From positions 1-16,806 of the forward strand of contig CANRAQ010000016.1 of NCBI GenBank assembly GCA_947628725.1: a stretch of 16,806 nucleotides of DNA. The letters run 5' to 3'. This document shows positions 7,137 through 15,875 of the stretch, piece by piece (positions within the stretch are counted from its first letter, which is position 1; each line of letters opens with the position of its first letter). A program made the translations under genes and the position numbers. The notes under the pieces were generated by a model that saw only the letters and a program-made list of their open reading frames with translations, made no database searches and was not told the origin of the DNA. This DNA comes from an uncultured Bacilli bacterium (GTDB lineage: Bacteria; Bacillota_I; Bacilli_A; RF39; UBA660).

Positions 7137-7161
7137 GAGATTAATTTCTCTCTTTTTTTTG
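7135..7161 (+). terminator. Terminator of the bacteriocin locus
   Basis: GAGAGA (7135-7140) pairs with TCTCTC (7147-7152) across a TTAATT loop, followed by a T-tract of eight. The stem begins within the stop codon of the overlapping small ORF. Confidence 0.85.
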
Positions 7162-7211
7162 TAAATTCCAATATATTTTTACAAAAAGTACCCTAAAAAC
7201 AAAAGTTTTTC

Positions 7212-7240
7212 TTGTATAATTAATGATTAGGTGTTATAAT
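7212..7240 (+). promoter_or_regulatory. rpsU promoter
   Basis: TTGTAT (7212-7217), a 17-base spacer and a perfect TATAAT (7235-7240), 29 bases before the rpsU start and ahead of a strong AGGAGG-type ribosome site. Confidence 0.7.
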
Positions 7241-7269
7241 ACTGTTAGATTTGTGAAAGGAGGGATTAT

Positions 7270-7464
7270 ATGTCAAAGGTAATAGTTAGAAATGGTAATG
7301 TTGATGGTGCTTTACGTACTATGAAACAAAAAAATGCAAGAGACGGCCTCCTAAAGAAAGTTAGAGAAAGACAAGAAGGTTATAAAAAACCGGGAGTAAA
7401 ACGTAGAGAAAAAAGAGACGAAGGTATTAAAAATACAAGAAGAAGAGAAAGAAATAATTATTAA
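7270..7464 (+). CDS. rpsU: 30S ribosomal protein S21
   Basis: A 64-residue basic protein of the small ribosomal subunit that assists initiation. The N-terminal half (SKVIVRNGNVDGALRTMK) is the conserved S21 core with V-V-x-N-x-x-x-x-A-L-R, followed by a long Arg/Lys-rich tail (VKRREKRDEG, NTRRRERNNY) that contacts rRNA. Length fits the family. The ribosome site GGAGGG is ideally spaced. The rpsU-yqeY order is conserved in many Bacillota. A compact hairpin sits between the two genes, so yqeY probably receives read-through transcription from the rpsU promoter. Confidence 0.97.
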   Translation: MSKVIVRNGNVDGALRTMKQKNARDGLLKKVRERQEGYKKPGVKRREKRDEGIKNTRRRERNNY

Positions 7465-7465
7465 T

Positions 7466-7490
7466 GAGCGATTATCGCTCTTTAATTTTA
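7466..7490 (+). terminator. Weak terminator or intercistronic hairpin after rpsU
   Basis: GAGCGA (7466-7471) and TCGCTC (7475-7480) form a 6-bp stem with a 3-base loop, then TTTAATTTTA. The interrupted T-run suggests partial termination, which would lower yqeY expression relative to rpsU. Confidence 0.55.
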
Positions 7491-7504
7491 GGAGATGATA
7501 AACT

Positions 7505-7948
7505 TTGAAAGATAAATTATTAAAAGATTTAGTTAACGCTATGAAAAACCAAGATAAAGAAACTTTAAATGTACTTAGAATGGTTAAAGGCGCTATATTA
7601 CTAGAAGAAAAAAGTAGTAAGAAAGAATTTACTGATGAAGATTTTATATCAATCATAAGTAAACAAATAAAAATGAGAAAAGAATCAATAGCGGAGTTTG
7701 AAAAGGCTTCAAGAGAAGATTTAATAGAGTCAACTAATAAAGAAATAGAAATACTAAATAAATATATGCCAGAACAGTTAAGTAACGATGAAGTATTAAA
7801 AATTATAGATGATGCATTTATAGAAATAAAACCTTCTTCAGCATCTGATATGGGTAAAATAATGGGATTTGTTACACCTAAATTAAAGGGTAAAGCAGAT
7901 ATGAGTTTTGTAAGTAAAACTGTAAAAGATAAGTTGGCTAATTTATAA
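7505..7948 (+). CDS. yqeY: GatB/YqeY domain protein
   Basis: A 147-residue soluble protein of the YqeY family, which shares its helical domain with the C-terminal part of GatB, the tRNA-dependent amidotransferase subunit that binds tRNA. Visible hallmarks are the start KDKLLKDLVNAMKNQD, the central RKESIAEFEKASREDL and EIEILNKYMPEQLS, and the end MGKIMGFVTPKLKGKADM. The start is TTG 7505, with GGAG at 7491-7494; no in-frame ATG lies nearby that would retain the conserved N-terminus. The precise cellular role of YqeY is not settled. It is followed by its own terminator. Confidence 0.93.
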   Translation: MKDKLLKDLVNAMKNQDKETLNVLRMVKGAILLEEKSSKKEFTDEDFISIISKQIKMRKESIAEFEKASREDLIESTNKEIEILNKYMPEQLSNDEVLKIIDDAFIEIKPSSASDMGKIMGFVTPKLKGKADMSFVSKTVKDKLANL

Positions 7949-7975
7949 GAAAAATATTGATTATTTTTCTTTTTA
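7948..7975 (+). terminator. Terminator after yqeY
   Basis: AGAAAAATA (7948-7956) pairs with TATTTTTCT (7962-7970) around a 5-base loop and runs into four more T. It is an AT-rich but long stem. The next ~90 bases up to lysS are AT-rich, and no convincing promoter hexamers could be picked. Confidence 0.6.
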
Positions 7976-8065
7976 ACATTTATGTGTAAATAAATATTAA
8001 AAAATTTATAAATGATAGATTATTTATTATTAAATTATGTTATTATTACATAGGAAGGTGATTCA

Positions 8066-9547
8066 ATGAGAGTTTTTACTGATCAAGAAATAGTAAGAAG
8101 AGAAAAAGCACAAAATATTAAAAATTTGGGAATAGATCCATTTGGAAGTAAATTTGAAAGAACTGATTTTGCTGGTAAAATAAAAGAAAAATATAAAGAT
8201 ATTGATCATGATAAATTTGAAAGTATGGAAGATACTGCAACTGTAGCAGGAAGAATTATGTTTATAAGAAAAATGGGTAAGGCATCATTTTTCTCAATTC
8301 AAGATAAGACTGGTAAAATACAAGTATATATCTCAATAAATGATGTAGGAGAAGATTCATATTCATTATTTAAAACTGCAGATATAGGTGATATAGTTGG
8401 TGTATATGGAAAAATTATGAAAACTCAAACAGGTGAGGTTACTATTAAATGTTTAAAATATACTCATTTAGTTAAATCATTAAGACCACTACCAGAAAAA
8501 TTCCATGGATTAACTGATATAGAAGAAAGATATAGAAGACGTTATGTAGATTTAATCATGAATGAAGAATCTAAAAATATTGCTTTTACTCGACCTAAAA
8601 TAATAAAATGTATAAGAGATTTCATGGATTCTAAAGGATTCGTCGAAGTAGAAACACCAGTACTTACAACTTTACTTACAGGTGCCTCTGCAAGACCATT
8701 TATAACTCATCATAACACTCAAAATTTGGATATGTATATGCGTATAGCGTTAGAACTTCCACTTAAAAGATTATTAGTTGGTGGAATGGAAGCAGTATAT
8801 GAAATTGGAAGAACATTTAGAAATGAAGGAATGGATACAAAACATAATCCAGAATTTACTATGATGGAGGCATATCTTGCTTATTCAGATTTAGAGGGAA
8901 TGATGGATTTAACTGAATCTATGTATCAAGAAATAGCGCGTAAAGTGTTTGGTAAAATGGTATATAATTGGAATGGTCACGAAATTAATTTGGAAGGCCC
9001 ATGGAAAAGAATTAGTATGGTAGATTCTATTAAAGAAGTAACAGGAATAGATTTCAAAAAAGATATGTCTTTAGAAGATGCTAAAAAACTTGCGCAAGAA
9101 CATGATATAGTTGTAGAAGATCATTTTAAGGTAGGACATATAATAAATGCATTCTTTGAAAAATATGTAGAGGAAACTTTAATACAACCAACATTCTTAT
9201 ATGGACATCCAGTTGAAATATCCCCACTTACAAAAAATAATCCAGACGATCCAAGGTTTGTAGATAGATTTGAGTTATTTATAGGTGGAAGTGAATTTGC
9301 TAATGCTTATACAGAACTTAATGATCCAAATGTTCAACTTGAAAGATTTGAATCACAATTAGAAGAAAAGAATTTAGGAAATGATGAGGCTAATGATATA
9401 GATATGGATTTCATAGAAGCCTTAGAATATGGTATGCCACCTGCAGGTGGAATAGGATATGGAATAGATAGATTATGTATGTTATTTACTGAATCAGATT
9501 CTATTAGGGATGTAATATTATTCCCAACTATGAAAGAGAGAAAATAA
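8066..9547 (+). CDS. lysS: Lysyl-tRNA synthetase, class II
   Basis: A 493-residue cytosolic enzyme that charges tRNA-Lys. The N-terminal OB-fold (about residues 55-145: TVAGRIMFIRKMGKASFFSI) binds the anticodon. The class II catalytic core follows, with motif 1 around RDFMDSKGFVEVETPVL, motif 2 GRTFRNEGMDTKHNPEFT and motif 3 GGIGYGIDRLCMLF. Length and order are standard. The ribosome site GGAAGG precedes ATG 8066. The stop overlaps the next start by one base (TAATG), so the gene is cotranscribed with the histidine phosphatase. Confidence 0.98.
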   Translation: MRVFTDQEIVRREKAQNIKNLGIDPFGSKFERTDFAGKIKEKYKDIDHDKFESMEDTATVAGRIMFIRKMGKASFFSIQDKTGKIQVYISINDVGEDSYSLFKTADIGDIVGVYGKIMKTQTGEVTIKCLKYTHLVKSLRPLPEKFHGLTDIEERYRRRYVDLIMNEESKNIAFTRPKIIKCIRDFMDSKGFVEVETPVLTTLLTGASARPFITHHNTQNLDMYMRIALELPLKRLLVGGMEAVYEIGRTFRNEGMDTKHNPEFTMMEAYLAYSDLEGMMDLTESMYQEIARKVFGKMVYNWNGHEINLEGPWKRISMVDSIKEVTGIDFKKDMSLEDAKKLAQEHDIVVEDHFKVGHIINAFFEKYVEETLIQPTFLYGHPVEISPLTKNNPDDPRFVDRFELFIGGSEFANAYTELNDPNVQLERFESQLEEKNLGNDEANDIDMDFIEALEYGMPPAGGIGYGIDRLCMLFTESDSIRDVILFPTMKERK

Positions 9548-10080
9548 TGAATTTATATGTTACAAGACATGGAGAAACACTATGGAATGTAGAAAATAGA
9601 GTTCAAGGTATAACTGATATTCCATTGACAGAAAAAGGTAAAAATGATGCTTATCAATTACAGGATTTAGTAAAAAAAATAAATATAGATGTAGTTATAT
9701 CTAGTCCATTATCTAGGGCTAGGGAAACTGCTAAAATATTAGTTGATTCTAAATTACCTATAAATACAGATGATAGAATAAAAGAAAGAGATTGGGGTTT
9801 AAATGAAGGAGCAAGTATAGATTCTGTTGATAGATGGGACTGTTGGGATTTAATTTTAAATACGAAATTAAATAATATCGAATGTATACAAGATTTTATG
9901 TATAGAGTATCTAGTTTTATAGAAGATATTAAAATTAGATATAAGGATAAAAATGTTTTAGTTGTAACACATAGTGCAGTAATAAGAGTTATTCACTATA
10001 TGCTAGGTACTATACCAGAAGATGGAGATTTATCTAAAATTGATATTCCTAATTTAAGGATATTAGAATATCATATATAA
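9547..10080 (+). CDS. Histidine phosphatase superfamily protein (phosphoglycerate mutase-like)
   Basis: The 177-residue protein starts with the RHGE motif (TRHGETLWN; catalytic His8, Arg7, Glu10) and has SSPLSRARETA, the ERDWGLNEG segment with a second acid, and the second catalytic His142 in VVTHSAVIR. This is the branch 1 histidine phosphatase fold. It is shorter than the 2,3-bisphosphoglycerate-dependent glycolytic mutase (~230-250 residues), so a broad-specificity or specialised phosphatase (PhoE/CobC-like) is more likely than glycolysis. It lies between lysS (1-base overlap) and ackA (15-base gap), so it is probably part of one operon. The substrate cannot be read from the sequence. Confidence 0.9.
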   Translation: MNLYVTRHGETLWNVENRVQGITDIPLTEKGKNDAYQLQDLVKKINIDVVISSPLSRARETAKILVDSKLPINTDDRIKERDWGLNEGASIDSVDRWDCWDLILNTKLNNIECIQDFMYRVSSFIEDIKIRYKDKNVLVVTHSAVIRVIHYMLGTIPEDGDLSKIDIPNLRILEYHI

Positions 10081-10095
10081 AAGTAGGAGGAAAAA

Positions 10096-11292
10096 ATGAA
10101 AATATTATGTGTAAATGCAGGTAGTTCATCACTTAAATTTCAAGTTTATGAAATGCCTGAAGAAAAAGTTTTAATAAGTGGATATATTGAAAAAATAGGT
10201 CAAGAAGATTGCTTTTGGAATATAAAAATAAATGGAGAAAAAATTAAATCTGAAAAATATTTAAAAGATCATACCCAGGCAGTTCAAGTTTTAATAGATG
10301 AACTATTAAAAAATAATGTTGTTAGTTCACTTGATGAAATAAAAGGTGTAGGACATCGTGTTTTACATGGTGGTGAAAAATATTCAGATTCAGTACTTAT
10401 AACTGATGAAGTAATAAAGGATATTGAAAATTTAACTAAATTAGGACCACTTCATCATCCAGGGAATTTGGCAGGAATACGTGCTATGAAAAAGGCTTTA
10501 CCAAATGTACCAAATGTTGCAGTTTTCGATACGGCATTCCATCAAACTATGCCTAAACATAACTATATTTATCCAGTACCTTACGAATGGTATACAAAAT
10601 ATGGTGTTCGTAAATATGGATTTCATGGAACTAGCCACAAATATATAACTAGTGAAATGAAGAAAAGATTAAACAAGGAAGATGTAAATTTAATTATATG
10701 TCATGTAGGTAGTGGCGCTAGTATAGCATGCGTTAAAGATGGTAAATGTTATGATACAACTATGGGATTAACACCATTAGATGGACTTATGATGGGTACT
10801 CGTTCTGGTTCAATAGATCCTTCTATTTTAAAATTTGTTATGCAAGAATCAGGTAAAAATATAGATGAAATAACTGATGATTTAAATAAAAATAGTGGTT
10901 TTGCAGGAATTGCTGGTATAGCAGATTGCCGTGATGTAGAAAAATTGGCAAGTGAAGATAACGAGAATGCTATTTTAGCCTTAAGAATGTATGCTGATAG
11001 AATTGCTAAGTATATAGCAGATTATTATATAGAACTAGAAGGTAAAGTAGACTCTATAGTATTTACAGCAGGTGTTTTAGAAAACGGTTCTGAAATGAGA
11101 AAGATGATTATAGATAGATTATCTCCTTTAGGAATAACTTTAAATGAAGAAATGAACGATAAAATCGCAAGTTTTAAAGAAATTCATGAGGGTATAATAA
11201 CTGATCCATATTCTAAAATAAATGTTATGGTTTTACCAACTGATGAAGAAGTTATGATAGTTAAAGACACATTTAATATAATAATAAATTAA
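10096..11292 (+). CDS. ackA: Acetate kinase
   Basis: The 398-residue enzyme interconverts acetyl phosphate + ADP and acetate + ATP. Key family residues are visible: Asn7 and Lys14 in NAGSSSLKF, the GHRVLHGG block, Asp145 in VFDTAFH, His177 in YGFHGTSH, Arg236 in MGTRSGSIDP, and the C-terminal TDEE (about 382-385). Length is typical. A strong ribosome site (AGGAGG) precedes the start, and it closes the lysS operon at a good terminator. In a fermentative cell this is the main ATP-yielding step from acetyl-CoA. No pta gene is in the window. Confidence 0.98.
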   Translation: MKILCVNAGSSSLKFQVYEMPEEKVLISGYIEKIGQEDCFWNIKINGEKIKSEKYLKDHTQAVQVLIDELLKNNVVSSLDEIKGVGHRVLHGGEKYSDSVLITDEVIKDIENLTKLGPLHHPGNLAGIRAMKKALPNVPNVAVFDTAFHQTMPKHNYIYPVPYEWYTKYGVRKYGFHGTSHKYITSEMKKRLNKEDVNLIICHVGSGASIACVKDGKCYDTTMGLTPLDGLMMGTRSGSIDPSILKFVMQESGKNIDEITDDLNKNSGFAGIAGIADCRDVEKLASEDNENAILALRMYADRIAKYIADYYIELEGKVDSIVFTAGVLENGSEMRKMIIDRLSPLGITLNEEMNDKIASFKEIHEGIITDPYSKINVMVLPTDEEVMIVKDTFNIIIN

Positions 11293-11318
11293 TTTATATG
11301 TGTACAATAATGTAAATG

Positions 11319-11346
11319 GCACTCAAAAGTGCTTTTTTCTTTTTTT
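11319..11346 (+). terminator. Terminator after ackA
   Basis: GCACT (11319-11323) and AGTGC (11328-11332) enclose a CAAA loop, followed by two T-runs. It marks the end of the lysS-ackA unit. Confidence 0.8.
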
Positions 11347-11355
11347 AAAATAGTG

Positions 11356-11361
11356 TATAAT
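11356..11361 (+). promoter_or_regulatory. Candidate -10 for the nrnA-pgk operon
   Basis: A perfect TATAAT lies 24 bases before the DHH gene start. The -35 region falls in the T-rich tail of the ackA terminator and matches poorly, so only the -10 is convincing. Confidence 0.4.
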
Positions 11362-11385
11362 GTTACTTGGTTAGAGGGTGTTTCT

Positions 11386-12339
11386 ATGGATAATATTTTT
11401 AAGAAAATATATAAACAAATAAAAAAATATGATAAAATAGTAATTGCTAGACATATAGGTGCTGATCCTGATGCATTAGGAAGTACCATAGGTTTAAAAG
11501 AATCTATATTAAGTACATTTCCTAATAAAAAGGTATATGTAGTTGGTGCGCCAGCTAGTAAACATAAATATATAGGACAATTAGATAAATTTGAAGATAG
11601 TATGTATGAAAATTCACTTTTAATAGTTTTAGATACATCTATTAAAAAAAGAATAGATGGTGTAGATGTAGATAAATTTTCATATGTAATAAAAATAGAT
11701 CATCATCCATTTGATGAAGTTTTTGCAAATATAGAACTTATAGATGATACTTCTAGTAGTGCATCACAACTTGTAGTAGAATTAATAAAAAATACTAAAT
11801 TGAACATGACACCAAAAGCAGCAGAAGCCTTATTTATAGGAATAGTTGGAGATACAAATAGATTTTTACATTCCTATACCACATATAAAACTTTTTATTT
11901 AGTCTCTTATATGCTTAAAGAAACTAAAATAGATTTTACAAAATTATATGAAAACATGTACTTAAGATCTTTACATGATTTACATTTCAAAAGTTATGTA
12001 ATAAATAATTTAACCATAACAGAAAATGGGTTTGGATATTTAAAAATAACTCAAGATATACTTGATGAATATAGTATAGATGTTTCAACTGCCTCTAATA
12101 TGGTTAACGATTTAAATTATATTGAGGGTATGTATGCATGGGCTTTATTTACATATGATAAGGTTAATGAAAATATAAGAGGTTCGATAAGGTCTAGGGG
12201 ACCAATAATAAATACAGTAGCTTCCAATTATAATGGTGGAGGCCATATGTATGCATCTGGTGTTAGAGTTGATAACTTTGATATAGTAGATAATTTAATT
12301 AAAGATTTAGATGAAGTATGTAAAAATTATAAGAAATAA
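11386..12339 (+). CDS. nrnA: DHH-family phosphoesterase (NrnA/MgpA-like oligoribonuclease/pAp phosphatase)
   Basis: The start is ATG 11386 (AGAGGG upstream); an in-frame ATG at 11329 lies in the ackA terminator. The 317-residue protein has the DHH-domain metal motifs: His23, Asp27 and Asp29 in ARHIGADPDALGS, Asp83 in VLDTS and Asp105-His106-His107. The C-terminal DHHA1 domain ends with GGGHMYASG (284-292). This two-domain layout and length match NrnA, which degrades very short RNAs and dephosphorylates 3'-phosphoadenosine-5'-phosphate. c-di-NMP linear product degradation (pGpG or pApA) is also known in the family. A 12-base gap separates it from pgk. The family assignment is firm; substrate preference is inferred. 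Confidence 0.9.
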   Translation: MDNIFKKIYKQIKKYDKIVIARHIGADPDALGSTIGLKESILSTFPNKKVYVVGAPASKHKYIGQLDKFEDSMYENSLLIVLDTSIKKRIDGVDVDKFSYVIKIDHHPFDEVFANIELIDDTSSSASQLVVELIKNTKLNMTPKAAEALFIGIVGDTNRFLHSYTTYKTFYLVSYMLKETKIDFTKLYENMYLRSLHDLHFKSYVINNLTITENGFGYLKITQDILDEYSIDVSTASNMVNDLNYIEGMYAWALFTYDKVNENIRGSIRSRGPIINTVASNYNGGGHMYASGVRVDNFDIVDNLIKDLDEVCKNYKK

Positions 12340-12351
12340 TAAGGAGACATT

Positions 12352-13530
12352 ATGAAAAAAACTATTAGAGATTATGATTTATTTGGTAAAAAAGTTATAA
12401 TAAGGGTAGATTTTAATGTACCAATAAAAGATAATAATATACTTGATGACAATAGAATAGTAATGAGCCTAGATACAATAAAATATGCGATAGAAAAAGG
12501 CGCAAAAGTAATTTTAATGAGTCACTTAGGTAGAATAAAAGAACAAAGTGACTGTAATAAAAATTCACTTAAAATAGTAAGTGAAAGACTAGAACAACTT
12601 TTAAATAAAAAAGTAATATTCATAAATACTACTCGTGGAAAAGAATTAGAAGATGCAGTATCAAATTTAAAAAATGGTGAAGTATTACTTATGGAAAATA
12701 CTAGATTTGAAGATTTAAATGGTAAATTAGAATCAGGTAATGACGATGACTTGGCTAAATATTGGGCAAGTTTAGGAGATATATTCATAAATGATGCCTT
12801 TGGGACTTGCCATAGGTCACATGCATCTAATGTAGGAATTTCCTCACATTTAGATAATGGTATAGGATTTTTAGTAGAAAAAGAATTAAATAGTTTTAAA
12901 CTTTTAGATAATCCAAAAAGACCTTATACTGTAATACTTGGTGGCGCTAAAGTAAGTGATAAAATAGGTGTTATAGAAAACCTATGTAAAGTATGTGATT
13001 ATATTTTAGTAGGTGGAGGTATGGCTTATACATTTTTACAAGCACTTTCATACAATATTGGGAAATCTATAGTAGATGAAGAATCTATAGATTTTTGTAA
13101 AAAAATGTTAAATAATTATAAAGATAAAATTATTCTACCAACAGATTCTATAACTTCTAAAACTATAGGAATGAATCCTGTATTAAAAAATAATGATAAT
13201 TTTGATAGTGATGATATAGGATTAGATATAGGTGAAAAATCTATAGAACATTTTATAGATATTTTAAAAGATTCTAACACTATTGTATGGAATGGACCTT
13301 TAGGATATTATGAAAATGATATATATGCAAATGGAACTAAAAGCATATTAAATTATCTAAAAGATAGTGATAAAATAGTAATTATTGGTGGCGGAGACAC
13401 TGCTGCTGCAGCAATAAATTTTGGATATGAAAATGCATTTACACATATTTCTACAGGAGGAGGGGCATCTTTAGAACTTTTAGAGGGAAAAGAATTGCCT
13501 GGAATAAAAATAATAGATGAAAAAGAATAA
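12352..13530 (+). CDS. pgk: Phosphoglycerate kinase
   Basis: The 392-residue glycolytic enzyme transfers phosphate from 1,3-bisphosphoglycerate to ADP. Recognisable blocks are IIRVDFNVPIKD (Arg18, Asp20, Asn22), MSHLGR, LLMENTRFE, the FINDAFGTCHRSHAS hinge side, YTVILGGAKVSDKIGVI, WNGPLGYYE and GGGDTAAAA (346-354). Length is standard. AAGGAG precedes ATG. The neighbouring glycolytic genes gap, tpi, gpm and eno are absent, so pgk is unlinked from the usual cluster. Its last 14 bases overlap the following membrane-protein gene. Confidence 0.98.
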   Translation: MKKTIRDYDLFGKKVIIRVDFNVPIKDNNILDDNRIVMSLDTIKYAIEKGAKVILMSHLGRIKEQSDCNKNSLKIVSERLEQLLNKKVIFINTTRGKELEDAVSNLKNGEVLLMENTRFEDLNGKLESGNDDDLAKYWASLGDIFINDAFGTCHRSHASNVGISSHLDNGIGFLVEKELNSFKLLDNPKRPYTVILGGAKVSDKIGVIENLCKVCDYILVGGGMAYTFLQALSYNIGKSIVDEESIDFCKKMLNNYKDKIILPTDSITSKTIGMNPVLKNNDNFDSDDIGLDIGEKSIEHFIDILKDSNTIVWNGPLGYYENDIYANGTKSILNYLKDSDKIVIIGGGDTAAAAINFGYENAFTHISTGGGASLELLEGKELPGIKIIDEKE

Positions 13531-14521
13531 TAAAAAGCTAAATATAATTATTTTAATTATTATAACTTTATTAGTACTATATTTTTCTTTAAAAGATAAT
13601 TTTTATGATACCGTAAAAGAAATAACTACAATGGATATAAAATATTTGTTATTAGCGTTTTTACTATTATTTATATTTTATATTTTTAGATCATATCCTA
13701 TGTATTCATTTTGTAAAAGGGTAAATAAAAATTTTAAATTTAGAAGTGCTTTTCAATTAGTACTAAGAACACAATTTTTTAATGCAGTAACACCGTTTGC
13801 TACAGGAGGTCAACCATACCAGATATATTATTTAAAACAAGTAGGAATAGATTATGCTAAATCTACTAGTGTAGTTTTACAAAATTTTATAGTATATCAG
13901 ATTGCTTTAGTTATTTTAGGCTTAATTGCGTTTATATTTAATCACATATTTGGAATATTAAAAAAAGTAACCATACTTCAAAAACTGATAGCCTTAGGAT
14001 TTTTTGTAAATACCCTAGTAATAGTAATAATGTTTATAATAGCGTTCGATAAAAAAATGAATAAAAAGTTAATAAATTTAGGTATAAGTATATTAACAAA
14101 ATTGAAGATAGTTAAAAATAAAGAAAAAAAATTACAAGAGTGGGATAAAAACATAAATGAATTTCATATGGGAGCAAAAATACTCCTTGAAGATAAAGTC
14201 AATTTTATATCAAATATAATATATAATTTTATCGCATTATGTTGCCTATATTTAATACCACTTTTCGTATATATTGCTATGGATGGAAGTGGTCTTAGCG
14301 CAGGAGTTACTATAATAACTAGTGCATATATAATGATTATAGGTTCATTTGTACCTATACCTGGCGGAACAGGTGGTCTTGAATACGGATTTGTTCAATT
14401 TTATAGTAATTTTATTCCAGGTAGTAAACTTTCAGCAGTTATGTTAGTATGGAGATTTATAACTTACTATTTTGGAATTATTATAGGATCTATTGCTCTT
14501 AATATGAAGAAGGTGAAGTAA
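13517..14521 (+). CDS. YbhN/UPF0104-type (lysylphosphatidylglycerol synthase TM region) membrane protein
   Basis: The 334-residue integral membrane protein has about eight hydrophobic helices, the first at residues ~8-25. It carries the family signatures NAVTPFATGGQPYQIYYLKQ and, near the end, PIPGGTGGLEYGFVQFY. This is the flippase-like domain found at the N-terminus of MprF and alone in YbhN/AglD-related proteins; the lysyl-transferase domain of MprF is missing. The next gene is a GT4 glycosyltransferase, overlapping by one base, which suggests a lipid glycosylation or translocation pair (inference). The start ATG 13517 lies inside pgk without a strong ribosome site, so translation is probably coupled to pgk. 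Confidence 0.88.
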   Translation: MKKNNKKLNIIILIIITLLVLYFSLKDNFYDTVKEITTMDIKYLLLAFLLLFIFYIFRSYPMYSFCKRVNKNFKFRSAFQLVLRTQFFNAVTPFATGGQPYQIYYLKQVGIDYAKSTSVVLQNFIVYQIALVILGLIAFIFNHIFGILKKVTILQKLIALGFFVNTLVIVIMFIIAFDKKMNKKLINLGISILTKLKIVKNKEKKLQEWDKNINEFHMGAKILLEDKVNFISNIIYNFIALCCLYLIPLFVYIAMDGSGLSAGVTIITSAYIMIIGSFVPIPGGTGGLEYGFVQFYSNFIPGSKLSAVMLVWRFITYYFGIIIGSIALNMKKVK

Positions 14522-15762
14522 TGAGAATAGGTATTTTTACAGATACTTATAAACCATATATAAATGGTGTTTCTACAAGTATACTTATGCTTGAAAAAGC
14601 ACTTATGAAAAAAGGCCATAAGGTATTTATAGTTACAGTTAATCCAGAAGATATGTCGTATAAATACGAAGATAATGGAAGAATAATTAGAATACCTGGT
14701 ATACCTACAGGAATATATGATTATAGATTAACTACATTTTATCCAATAAAAGCAGTTAATAAAATTAAGGAGTGGAATTTAGATATAATACACTCACAAA
14801 CAGAATTTGGTATTGGTACATTTGCCCGTGTACTTGCTAAACAATTAGATATACCTATCGTACATACATATCATACTATGTATGAAGATTATGTGCACTA
14901 TATTACTCATGGATACTTTGATGGTCCAAGTAAAAAAATAGTAGAATATTTAACTAAGTTCTATTGTGATAAGACAATTACAGAACTTATTGTTCCAACT
15001 AAAAAAACTTATGACTTATTTAAAGAAAAATACAAATATGATAGAAATGTATATATAATTCCAACGGGTATAGAAGTAGAACGCTTTTATAAAGAAAAAG
15101 TCGATGTAAAAAAGGTAGAGGATTTAAAGAAAAGTCTTGGAATAAATAAAAATGATATAGTAATACTTTTTATAGGTAGAATAGCATCAGAAAAAAATAT
15201 AGATTTTTTAATTAATAATCACTCATCAATTTTAAAGAAAAATAAAAATTGTAAGTTAGTTATAGTAGGAGATGGACCAGATCTAGAAGAATACAAAAAA
15301 TTAGCTATTAAAAATAAAATAGATAAGAATGTTATATTTACTGGAAAAGTTCCATATGATAATACTCCTTTATACTACAATATAGCTGATATATTTGTAA
15401 CTGCATCACTTACAGAAACACAGGGGCTTACTGTAATTGAGGCTATGGCAGCTTCACTTCCTGTAGTTGCAATTAATGATGAATCATTTAATAATGTAGT
15501 AATAGATGATCTTACAGGATATTTATTTAAGAATAAAAAAGAATACTTAATTAAGATGACTGAACTTGTAAACAATAAAGAAAAAAGAGAAATGATGAGT
15601 AAACAGGCAAGAATAAATTCAGAAACTCATTCATCTAAATATTTTGCAGAGAGAGTTTTAGATGTATATAAAATTTGTTTAAAAGGAAGAAAATTAAAGA
15701 AAAATAAAACATTTTTCTCTAGATTAAAAGAGACTGTAAAAAAAGGATTAATTGGAAAATAA
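14521..15762 (+). CDS. Family 4 glycosyltransferase, probable diacylglycerol glucosyltransferase type
   Basis: The 413-residue GT-B enzyme begins MRIGIFTDTYKPYINGVSTS, with the Gly-rich N-terminal loop and the opening typical of 1,2-diacylglycerol 3-glucosyltransferases of low-GC Gram-positives. The C-terminal nucleotide-sugar domain has LFIGRIASEKNID, KLVIVGDGPD and the retaining GT4 EX7E motif, Glu299 and Glu307 in ETQGLTVIE. A basic tail (LKGRKLKKNKTFF, RLKETVKKG) fits a monotopic protein that docks on the membrane surface. The start overlaps the stop of the YbhN-like gene (TAATG). The likely product is a membrane glycolipid, but acceptor and sugar are inferred. No clear terminator follows before the Spo0A-box-like region. 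Confidence 0.88.
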   Translation: MRIGIFTDTYKPYINGVSTSILMLEKALMKKGHKVFIVTVNPEDMSYKYEDNGRIIRIPGIPTGIYDYRLTTFYPIKAVNKIKEWNLDIIHSQTEFGIGTFARVLAKQLDIPIVHTYHTMYEDYVHYITHGYFDGPSKKIVEYLTKFYCDKTITELIVPTKKTYDLFKEKYKYDRNVYIIPTGIEVERFYKEKVDVKKVEDLKKSLGINKNDIVILFIGRIASEKNIDFLINNHSSILKKNKNCKLVIVGDGPDLEEYKKLAIKNKIDKNVIFTGKVPYDNTPLYYNIADIFVTASLTETQGLTVIEAMAASLPVVAINDESFNNVVIDDLTGYLFKNKKEYLIKMTELVNNKEKREMMSKQARINSETHSSKYFAERVLDVYKICLKGRKLKKNKTFFSRLKETVKKGLIGK

Positions 15763-15787
15763 TTAAGACCTACAAAATTCTAAATTT

Positions 15788-15805
15788 TTCGACATTTGTC
15801 GACAA
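15788..15805. promoter_or_regulatory. Tandem Spo0A-box-like sites upstream of spo0A
   Basis: TTCGACA (15788-15794) is the exact reverse complement of the Spo0A box TGTCGAA. Two bases later TTGTCGACAA (15796-15805) is a palindrome that fits the box in both orientations with one mismatch. The pair lies ~45 bases upstream of a TATAAT (15849-15854) and ~70 bases before the spo0A start, which suggests autoregulation as in other endospore formers. Confidence 0.7.
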
Positions 15806-15875
15806 AACTAGATAAAATAAACTCTAGATTGCTGTGTGCTTTGTGTTGTATAATTATTCTAGAAAGAAGGTAATT

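Noticed and set aside
15771..15788. AT-only hairpin AAAATT...AATTTT after the GT4 gene as a terminator
   Set aside because: The stem is short, purely A/T, has a 3-base loop and is not followed by a T-run; not supportable as a terminator.
15834..15875. 14-codon upstream extension of Spo0A
   Set aside because: It covers the promoter -10 (TATAAT) and lacks a ribosome site; family alignment starts at ATG 15876.
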